A DNA stretch of 10,350 nucleotides, from contig JBLINN010000145.1 of the NCBI GenBank assembly GCA_047639325.1, positions 1 through 10,350 of the forward strand, in the 5' to 3' direction. This DNA comes from NVQY01 sp047639325. GTDB taxonomy: Bacteria; Pseudomonadota; Alphaproteobacteria; Rhodobacterales; Rhodobacteraceae. Shown piece after piece: positions 5,563 to 10,350 of this stretch. The translations under genes and the position numbers were made by a program. The notes below the pieces were generated by a model. The model was not told the DNA's origin. It did not search any database and was given only the letters and a program-made list of their open reading frames with translations. How positions within the stretch are numbered: position 1 is the stretch's first letter; the number at the start of each line of letters is the position of its first letter.

Positions 5563-6348
5563 ATGGCAATTCTGGAACGTAACGACACGGGCGCGGTGGC
5601 GCATCTGCGCCTGAACGCGCCAGAGCGCCTTAATGCCCTGTCAGACGAAATGCTGGCCGCCCTGTCAAAGCAACTGACGGAGCTAAAGGACGATACATCG
5701 ATCCGCGCGGTGATCCTGTCGGGCGCCGGCAAGGCGTTTTGCGCCGGCCACGACCTGAAACAGATGACCGCTGGCCGCCAAGCCGAAGATGGCGGCCAGG
5801 CCTATTTCCGCGATCTGTTTGATCGCTGCACTCAGGTGATGCTGGCCATTCAGGCCCTGCCCCAGCCAGTGATCGCCCAGGTACATGGCATCGCCACCGC
5901 CGCCGGATGCCAGTTGGTTGCCACCTGCGATCTGGCAATAGCCGCCGAAGGCACGCGGTTTGGGGTGAACGGGGTGAATATCGGCCTGTTCTGTTCCACG
6001 CCGATGGTCGCCCTGTCGCGCAATATCGCGCGCAAACAGGCGTTCGAGATGCTGACCACCGGCCAATTCATCCCCGCCAGCCGCGCCGAAACCCTGGGCC
6101 TGATCAACCGCGCCGTCCCCGCCGACCAGCTAGAGGCCGAGACCACGGCGCTGGCCAATACCCTGACAGACAAGCTGGGTGCCGCCGTTCGCATCGGCAA
6201 ACAGGCGTTTTATCAACAGCTACAAATGCCGGTGGATCAGGCCTATGCCTATGCTGGCGACGTGATGGTGCAGAACATGCTCTACCGCGACACCGCCGAA
6301 GGTATCGCCGCGTTTATCGAAAAACGCCCCGCCGATTGGCGGCAATAA
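5563..6348 (+). CDS. Enoyl-CoA hydratase/isomerase-family protein (ECHDC3-like)
   Basis: A 261-aa crotonase-fold protein. The two oxyanion-hole segments are present: AFCAGHDLKQM (58-68) and HGIATAAGCQLVATCDLAIA (108-127). Canonical enoyl-CoA hydratases have one catalytic Glu in the GCEL motif and another in the PEI motif. Here these positions are Q117 (GCQL) and G137 (FGVNGVNIG), so both are missing. The CAGHDLK signature and NIGLFCSTPMVALSR sequence resemble the ECHDC3 group, whose chemistry is uncertain. It probably binds an acyl-CoA, but hydration activity is doubtful; a different crotonase reaction or an accessory role is possible. The start is supported by GGAGAG about six bases before ATG. 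It is divergent from the PaaI-like thioesterase, which suggests a shared acyl-CoA pathway. The C-terminal FIEKRPADWRQ is complete for the family. Confidence 0.9.
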   Translation: MAILERNDTGAVAHLRLNAPERLNALSDEMLAALSKQLTELKDDTSIRAVILSGAGKAFCAGHDLKQMTAGRQAEDGGQAYFRDLFDRCTQVMLAIQALPQPVIAQVHGIATAAGCQLVATCDLAIAAEGTRFGVNGVNIGLFCSTPMVALSRNIARKQAFEMLTTGQFIPASRAETLGLINRAVPADQLEAETTALANTLTDKLGAAVRIGKQAFYQQLQMPVDQAYAYAGDVMVQNMLYRDTAEGIAAFIEKRPADWRQ

Positions 6349-6387
6349 ACCCACCGTTTCGTCTTTTCGTTCACATTGTTTCCAAAT

Positions 6388-6401
6388 TTTTCCTAGGAAA
6401 A
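6388..6401. repeat. Perfect 14-bp palindrome downstream of the crotonase gene
   Basis: TTTTCCTAGGAAAA is a perfect dyad starting 40 bases after the crotonase stop. It lacks a following U-tract. It could be a weak terminator or a regulator-binding site for trmFO. Confidence 0.4.
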
Positions 6402-6447
6402 TAGGCAACACTGTGGCAAACCGGAATCAGGGTTAATGCCCTACACT

Positions 6448-6532
6448 ATTTTTGGGTCGCCGTCGGCGGAAGGTCCCTCCAGACCGGGTCTCTCTACCCG
6501 GTTCGACATTCCCACCACGGCGACCCCAAAAT
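6448..6532. repeat. Long imperfect inverted repeat (about 85 bp)
   Basis: Outer arms ATTTTTGGGTCGCCGT (6448-6463) and ACGGCGACCCCAAAAT (6517-6532) pair at 15 of 16 positions. Inner arms ACCGGGT (6483-6489) and ACCCGGT (6496-6502) pair perfectly around the loop CTCTCT. The sequence between outer and inner arms is also partly complementary (GGCGGAAGGTC opposite GACATTCCCACC), so the whole segment can form one hairpin. Neither strand has a U-tract after the stem. It could be a dispersed repeat, a miniature mobile element or a structured RNA. Confidence 0.7.
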
Positions 6533-6555
6533 CCCCTTGAATACCCGCTGCGATA

Positions 6556-6666
6556 CGCCACCGCCCGCGCACCGTGGTTACGCCACCGCCCGCGCCCCGT
6601 GGTTGCGCACCGTGGTTGCGCCCTGTGGTTGCGCCCTGTGGTTGCGCCCTGTGGTTGCGCCCTGTG
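6556..6666. repeat. 13-bp minisatellite in the trmFO leader
   Basis: The 13-base unit CGCCCTGTGGTTG, with variants, occurs at 6568-6580, 6593-6605, 6606-6618, 6619-6631, 6632-6644 and 6645-6657, with a partial copy at 6658-6666. Three consecutive copies (6619-6657) are identical. The first two copies are each preceded by the 12-mer CGCCACCGCCCG (6556-6567 and 6581-6592), making two 25-bp compound units. The graded divergence, oldest at the left, suggests growth by slippage. Confidence 0.9.
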
Positions 6667-6690
6667 CGCCGCTGGCCTATGGGACGCAAC

Positions 6691-8058
6691 ATGACACAAA
6701 CATTACATATCGTCGGCGGCGGCATGGCCGGATCCGAAGCGGCCTGGCAGGCGGCCCATATGGGCATCTGCGTGGTGATCCACGAAATGCGCCCCAAGGT
6801 CGAAACTTTTGCCCATAAAACCGGCAATCTGGGCGAAATGGTTTGTTCCAATTCCTTCCGCTCGGATGATGATGAACAAAACGCCGTTGGCCTGCTGCAT
6901 TGGGAAATGCGCGCCGCCAACGGGCTGATCATGTCCACGGCTGACAGTCACCGCCTGCCCGCTGGCGGTGCCTTGGCCGTAGATCGCGACCCGTTTGCCG
7001 AAACCATCACCGCCCGCCTATTGGCACATCCCAACATCTCGGTGTCTTACGAAGAAATCACCGACCTTCCTGACACTGGCCACTGGATCATCGCCACCGG
7101 CCCGCTGACCTCTGGCACATTGGGCGCGGCCATCGCCCGGGAAACCGGCGCCGAGGCCTTGGCGTTTTTCGACGCAATCGCGCCGATCCTCTATCACGAC
7201 AGCATCGACATGTCGCGCGCCTGGATGCAGTCGCGCTATGACAAGGGCGAAACCGAGGCCGAGCGTACCGCCTATCTGAACTGCCCAATGGATCGCGACC
7301 AATACGAGGCCTTCGTCGACGCGCTTTTGGCTGCCGACAAAACCGAATTCCGCGACGGCGAAACCGCCAGCTATTTCGACGGCTGCCTGCCAATCGAAGT
7401 AATGGCCGAACGCGGCCGCGAAACCCTGCGCTTCGGCCCGATGAAACCAGTTGGCCTAACCAACCCGCATCAGCCCGACATCAAGGCCTATGCGGTGGTG
7501 CAATTACGCCGCGATAATGCCTTGGGAACGCTCTATAACATGGTGGGTTTCCAGACAAAAATGAAATACGGCGCGCAAACCGACGTGCTACGAATGATCC
7601 CCGGACTGGAAGAGGCCCGCTTTGCCCGCCTCGGCGGCATCCACCGCAACACCTTCCTGAACTCGCCCACTTTGCTTGACGGCCAGATGCGCCTGAAATC
7701 GAGATTGAATTCGGGGGCTAACATCCGCTTCGCCGGGCAAATCACCGGTGTCGAAGGCTATGTCGAAAGCGCCGCCATGGGCCTGCTAGCCGGTCGCATG
7801 GCCGCCGCCGAACTGTCAGGCAGCATGCTGGACGTGCCGCCCAACACCACTGCCACCGGCGCGCTGATCACCCATATCAGCGGTGGTGCCGAGGCCAAAA
7901 CCTTTCAGCCGATGAACGTCAATTTCGGCCTCTTCCCCCCGGTCGAAAGCCTGAAAGCCGGACGTCGCGGCCGCAAAGACCGCTACAAGGCCTATACCGA
8001 CCGCGCCAAAATCGACTGGGCCGCTTGGCTGGATCAAACGCCCCTAGACGCAGACTAG
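6691..8058 (+). CDS. trmFO: Methylenetetrahydrofolate--tRNA-(uracil-5-)-methyltransferase
   Basis: A 455-aa FAD- and folate-dependent enzyme that makes 5-methyluridine at position 54 in the T-loop of tRNAs, using methylene-tetrahydrofolate as carbon donor. The N-terminus HIVGGGMAGSEAAWQAA (6-22) is the FAD-binding Rossmann motif. EMVCSNSFRSDD (49-60) contains C52, and YFDGCLPIEVMAERG (228-242) contains C232; these match the two conserved cysteines, C52 being the candidate for transient attachment to uracil. LRFGPMKPVGL, GFQTKMKYGAQ and GQITGVEGYVESAAMGLLAG (349-368) complete the family pattern. The frame is open back to 6574 through repeats, but MTQTLHIVGGG aligns with family starts and a weak GGGA lies six bases before ATG 6691. 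An in-frame ATG at 6679 is a minor alternative. It is first in a probable operon with a methyltransferase and gluQ. Confidence 0.96.
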   Translation: MTQTLHIVGGGMAGSEAAWQAAHMGICVVIHEMRPKVETFAHKTGNLGEMVCSNSFRSDDDEQNAVGLLHWEMRAANGLIMSTADSHRLPAGGALAVDRDPFAETITARLLAHPNISVSYEEITDLPDTGHWIIATGPLTSGTLGAAIARETGAEALAFFDAIAPILYHDSIDMSRAWMQSRYDKGETEAERTAYLNCPMDRDQYEAFVDALLAADKTEFRDGETASYFDGCLPIEVMAERGRETLRFGPMKPVGLTNPHQPDIKAYAVVQLRRDNALGTLYNMVGFQTKMKYGAQTDVLRMIPGLEEARFARLGGIHRNTFLNSPTLLDGQMRLKSRLNSGANIRFAGQITGVEGYVESAAMGLLAGRMAAAELSGSMLDVPPNTTATGALITHISGGAEAKTFQPMNVNFGLFPPVESLKAGRRGRKDRYKAYTDRAKIDWAAWLDQTPLDAD

Positions 8059-8081
8059 GGTTCGCCTTTAATCTGTACGAC

Positions 8082-8696
8082 ATGACAGATGGATTCCTGA
8101 ACCAAGCTTACGGCGCCCGCGACCCCGCCAGCACCCGCGATCTTTATGACGATTGGGCCGCCAGCTACGAATCGGAGCTGGGCGAAAACGGTTACGCCAC
8201 CCCGGGCCGCTGCGCCGCCGCCCTGCGCGCCCATTTGGAAGACCCAAACGCCCCAATCCTCGATTTCGGCTGCGGCACTGGCCTGTCCGGGTTGGCGCTG
8301 CGCCTTGCCGGGTTCACCACCATCGACGGGCTGGACCTGTCCGCCGACATGCTGAAACAGGCCAAGGCCAAAGACCTTTACCGCGACTTGCACCAGATCG
8401 ACGCAGGTGCCCCCCTGACCCACACGCCCGGCACATATGGCGCGATCACCGCCATCGGCGTGATCGGCGCCGGGGCCGCCCCAATCTCGGTGTTCGACAC
8501 ATTGATGGACGGGCTGGCCAGCGGCGGGCGCTTTGTACTGTCCTTCAATGATCACGCCCTGAAAGACCCGGCAAACGAAGGCAAATTGCAAAGCTATCTC
8601 GACAGCGGCACCGCACGGCTGTTGTTCAAGGAATACGGCGACCACATCCCAGGGATAGGCATCAAGTCCAACGTCTACGTCATTGAAAAAAAGTGA
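8082..8696 (+). CDS. Class I SAM-dependent methyltransferase, substrate unknown
   Basis: A 204-aa protein with the standard seven-strand methyltransferase signatures. PILDFGCGTGLSGLAL (58-73) is motif I, binding S-adenosylmethionine; IDGLDLSADML (81-91) is the following acidic strand; and GGRFVLSFND (148-157) is a later strand. The N-terminus, with STRDLYDDWAASYESELGENGY, resembles a group often called TPR/WBSCR27-like methyltransferases, whose substrates are mostly unknown. ATG 8082 lies 23 bases after the trmFO stop; the frame is open a little further upstream but inside trmFO. I see no clear Shine-Dalgarno. The stop TGA overlaps the GTG start of gluQ, so the two are translationally coupled. 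Placement between two tRNA-modifying enzymes suggests a tRNA-related target, which is inference only; a small-molecule or protein substrate is equally open. Confidence 0.85.
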   Translation: MTDGFLNQAYGARDPASTRDLYDDWAASYESELGENGYATPGRCAAALRAHLEDPNAPILDFGCGTGLSGLALRLAGFTTIDGLDLSADMLKQAKAKDLYRDLHQIDAGAPLTHTPGTYGAITAIGVIGAGAAPISVFDTLMDGLASGGRFVLSFNDHALKDPANEGKLQSYLDSGTARLLFKEYGDHIPGIGIKSNVYVIEKK

Positions 8697-9532
8697 CATT
8701 CACCACCCGTTTCGCCCCATCTCCCACCGGCCCGCTGCATCTGGGCCACGCTTATTCCGCGCTGCTGGCCTATGACATGGCCAGCGCCGAACAGGGCCGC
8801 TTTCTGCTGCGGATCGAAGACACCGACACCGCCCGCGCCCGCCCCGAATGGGAGGCGAAAATTTACCAAGACCTGCATTGGATGGGCCTAACATGGGAGG
8901 TCCCAGTGCTACGCCAGTCCGACCATCTGGCCCGCTACGCCACCCACCTGACACAGCTGGAAAACCTGGGCCTGATCTATCCCTGTTCCTGCACCCGTGG
9001 CGACATCCGCGCCGCCCTGTCCGCCCCGCAAGAAGGCGTACCAACCCCCACAATCTATCCCGGAACCTGCCGGAATCGCCTTATGTCCAGCCGCCAACCC
9101 GGCGATGCCCTGCGCCTTGACATGACTCGCGCCTTAAACCACCTGAAAACCCTGCCCAACTTTACCGAAACCGGCCCCGCCCATGCAGGCCAACACACCC
9201 TGTGCCCGCAAAAAATGCTGCAAAACACCGGCGACGCCGTGCTGGGGCGCAAGAAAATCGAAACCGTCTCTTACGTCCTCGCCGCCGTGATCGACGACGC
9301 GCACCAGGCGATCACCACCGTGATCCGCGGTGAAGACCTCTACGAAACCACGTTTCTGCAAGTGCTGCTGCAAGCCCTGCTAAACCTGCCAACCCCCACC
9401 TATCACCACCATAAATTAATCCGCGACGCTCACGGCAAACGCCTCGCCAAACGCGACGATGCCCGCGCCATCGCCAAATACCGCGCCGATGGCGCCACGC
9501 CGCAAAGCATCCGCACCCTGCTGGGCCTCTAG
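8693..9532 (+). CDS. gluQ: Glutamyl-Q tRNA(Asp) synthetase
   Basis: A 279-aa paralogue of the catalytic domain of glutamyl-tRNA synthetase, lacking the anticodon-binding domain. Such proteins (E. coli YadB, about 300 aa) attach glutamate to queuosine 34 of tRNA-Asp. RFAPSPTGPLHLGHAYSALL has the HIGH motif as HLGH (16-19). RIEDTDTAR (40-48) binds the amino acid. C98 and C100 (PCSC) with Y122 and C126 (YPGTC) keep the spacing of the zinc site, and KRLAKRDD (249-256) replaces KMSKS. The start is GTG at 8693, overlapping the methyltransferase stop as GTGA; it aligns with the family N-terminus directly before RFAPSPTG. It is last in the trmFO operon. Its TAG stop (9530-9532) forms the first bases of a hairpin element, so transcription probably ends right after the gene. 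Confidence 0.94.
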   Translation: MTFTTRFAPSPTGPLHLGHAYSALLAYDMASAEQGRFLLRIEDTDTARARPEWEAKIYQDLHWMGLTWEVPVLRQSDHLARYATHLTQLENLGLIYPCSCTRGDIRAALSAPQEGVPTPTIYPGTCRNRLMSSRQPGDALRLDMTRALNHLKTLPNFTETGPAHAGQHTLCPQKMLQNTGDAVLGRKKIETVSYVLAAVIDDAHQAITTVIRGEDLYETTFLQVLLQALLNLPTPTYHHHKLIRDAHGKRLAKRDDARAIAKYRADGATPQSIRTLLGL

Positions 9533-9603
9533 AGCGTGTCGCGTTATATTGGTTTCAGGCATTCATCTGCCCGGGTGAATTCGATTGAACGCGACATGCT
9601 CTA
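9530..9603. repeat. Hairpin element starting at the gluQ stop codon
   Basis: Outer arms TAGAGCGTGTCGCGTT (9530-9545) and AACGCGACATGCTCTA (9588-9603) match at 15 of 16 positions; in plus-strand RNA the odd pair is a G-U wobble, so all 16 pair. Inside, ATTCATC (9561-9567) and GGTGAAT (9574-9580) form a second stem with one G-U. The element includes the gluQ stop and lies between convergent gluQ and hisI. It could serve as a bidirectional terminator or be an inserted extragenic repeat. No long U-tract follows. Confidence 0.8.
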
Positions 9604-9647
9604 AACCCCCCAGCTTTTTCTTGTTAATAAATACTCGCGCCGCAGGC

Positions 9648-9666
9648 ATGGCCCGGCAGGGGCCAT
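9648..9666 (-). terminator. Candidate hisI 3' hairpin
   Basis: ATGGCCC (9648-9654) and GGGCCAT (9660-9666) pair perfectly around a five-base loop, starting five bases past the hisI stop on the minus strand. The next bases are GC-rich and only then AT-rich (GAGTATTTATTAACAAG), so a classic U-tract is displaced. It may be a terminator or an mRNA-end stabilising hairpin. Confidence 0.45.
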
Positions 9667-9670
9667 CCAT

Positions 9671-10042
9671 TTACCCCTCAGGCGCCATCAACTCCACCTC
9701 TTCGCCATCCCGGACGCCCGTGTAAAAACAACTGCGCCGATTGGTATGACAGGCCGGCCCCACCTGATTCACCACCACCAACAAACAATCCCGGTCACAA
9801 TCCACCCGGAAATCCACCAATTCCTGCACATGCCCCGATGATTCCCCCTTCACCCAAAAGGACGACCGCGACCGCGACCAATAGGTCACCCGCCCGGTTT
9901 CCAACGTGCGCGCCACGGCCTGGGCATTCATCCAGGCCATCATCAACACCTCGCCGCTTGCCGCATCCTGGGCAATCGCCGGGATCAGACCAGCCTCGTT
10001 AAAGGTCAAACTATTGGGATCAAACGACAGAGCATCATTCAT
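9671..10042 (-). CDS. hisI: Phosphoribosyl-AMP cyclohydrolase
   Basis: A 123-aa enzyme of histidine biosynthesis that opens the adenine ring of phosphoribosyl-AMP (third step). The sequence shows GLIPAIAQDAASGEVLMMAW (18-37), VTYWSRSR (52-59), WVKGESSGH (63-71), DCDRDC (81-86) with metal-binding Asp residues, and GPACHTNRRSCFY (95-107). C82, C98 and C105 are the expected zinc ligands. It is the monofunctional form with no HisE domain, as is usual in alphaproteobacteria. I prefer ATG 10042, which has AAAGG about 11 bases upstream and aligns with family starts; ATG 10063 or GTG 10066 would add seven or eight residues and lack a Shine-Dalgarno. It is convergent with gluQ and divergent from the Fe-S scaffold gene, so it is transcribed alone. 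Confidence 0.95.
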   Translation of the reverse strand: MNDALSFDPNSLTFNEAGLIPAIAQDAASGEVLMMAWMNAQAVARTLETGRVTYWSRSRSSFWVKGESSGHVQELVDFRVDCDRDCLLVVVNQVGPACHTNRRSCFYTGVRDGEEVELMAPEG

Positions 10043-10111
10043 GGGGGCAAAAACCTTTTGCATCACAGATTTGCCCGACTATGTATGAGGAACCAGCCAA
10101 GAGGAAAACCC

Positions 10112-10350
10112 ATGTCCGGCGAAACTGACCTGATCAAGCTCTATTCAGCCCGAATTCTGGCGCTGGCCGCAGATATCCCGCATCTTGACCGCCTGCCCAA
10201 TCCCGCCGCCACTGTCAAAAAACGCTCGCCGCTATGTGGGTCGACCGTCACCGTGGATGTCTGCCTGCGCGACGGCCGGATCACTGAATTTGGTCAAGAT
10301 GTCAAAGCCTGCGCTTTGGGCCAGGCCTCGGCCTCGGTGGTCGGCTCTGC
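10112..10350 (+). CDS. IscU-like iron-sulfur cluster scaffold protein (partial, N-terminal 79 residues)
   Basis: The frame from ATG 10112 is open to the window edge, preceded by GAGGA about six bases upstream. The 79 complete residues show the IscU/NifU N-terminal fold: DLIKLYSARILALAADIPH, then SPLCGSTVTVDVCLRDGRI with C42 at the position of the first cluster ligand, and DVKACALGQASASV with C67 at the second. The third expected Cys lies beyond the window. The PNPAATVKKRSPLCGS form, in place of the usual NPKNVG..., is that of a divergent group common in alphaproteobacteria and distinct from housekeeping IscU. It would act in Fe-S cluster assembly or transfer in the cytoplasm; the precise role is unproven. 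It starts about 70 bases from divergent hisI. Confidence 0.88.
   Translation, partial: MSGETDLIKLYSARILALAADIPHLDRLPNPAATVKKRSPLCGSTVTVDVCLRDGRITEFGQDVKACALGQASASVVGS

Larger units (their letters stand above)
6349..6690. other. 342-bp non-coding region with palindrome, long hairpin and minisatellite
   Basis: No credible gene is found here. In order it holds a 14-bp palindrome (6388-6401), a long imperfect inverted repeat (6448-6532) and a 13-bp tandem array (6556-6666) that ends 24 bases before trmFO. Frames that cross the array are open but consist of repeat-encoded Pro, Val, Trp and Arg; the 13-base period is not a multiple of three, which argues against coding. The trmFO promoter must lie here unless the gene is read from the crotonase; I cannot identify it. 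Confidence 0.7.

Noticed and set aside
6481..6532. tRNA-like T-loop (GGTTCGA near 6500)
   Set aside because: No 5-bp T-stem, D-arm or anticodon arm can be drawn; the motif falls inside the long inverted repeat.
6556..6666. CRISPR-like array
   Set aside because: The 13-mers are directly abutting or separated by a repeated 12-mer, without unique spacers, and no cas gene is present.
6574..6690. N-terminal extension of TrmFO
   Set aside because: Encoded by the 13-bp repeats and absent from the family; ATG 6691 aligns with known starts.
10043..10111. Promoter for the Fe-S scaffold gene (TTGCAT, 17 bases, ATGTAT)
   Set aside because: Both hexamers match the consensus poorly, so I do not list it as a feature.

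Overview
The window looks like a chromosomal segment of an alphaproteobacterium, most likely a marine Rhodobacterales (Roseobacter-type) genome. The reasons are the GC-rich coding sequence, an S9 protein with the long N-terminal extension seen in this class, the folate-dependent TrmFO, a compact GluQ-RS, and close resemblance (from memory, not searched) to Roseobacter proteins. Most of it is ordinary housekeeping sequence. The less usual material is in decayed genes and intergenic repeats.

Layout. Positions 1-533 (+) hold the last codons of an unidentified gene and a WbqC-family gene that appears broken by a frameshift, an internal deletion and a nonsense codon. This is probably the edge of a surface-polysaccharide locus. 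Positions 622-2980 (-) are a tight three-gene operon, rfbF-rfbG-rmlC-like, joined by ATGA overlaps. It would make CDP-glucose, then CDP-4-keto-6-deoxyglucose, then an epimerised product. Positions 3207-4160 (-) are the rplM-rpsI ribosomal operon, with a strong intrinsic terminator, a plausible sigma-70 promoter and a leader that can fold in two exclusive ways. Positions 4331-4999 (-) are an N-terminally truncated TDT/SLAC1-family transporter. A PaaI-like thioesterase (5070-5504, -) is divergent from an ECHDC3-like crotonase (5563-6348, +) that lacks both classical hydratase glutamates.

A 342-bp gap (6349-6690) carries a palindrome, a long imperfect hairpin and a 13-bp minisatellite that stops just before trmFO. 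Positions 6691-9532 (+) are a probable operon: trmFO (tRNA m5U54), an orphan class I methyltransferase, and gluQ (glutamyl-queuosine on tRNA-Asp). The last two overlap by GTGA. A hairpin element that includes the gluQ stop separates it from convergent hisI (9671-10042, -). The window ends inside an IscU-like Fe-S scaffold gene (from 10112, +).

I did not find a clearly new multi-gene system. The observations I would follow up are the rplM leader switch, the paired perfect palindromes at two gene ends, the hairpin fused to the gluQ stop, the minisatellite before trmFO and the orphan methyltransferase linked to tRNA modification.
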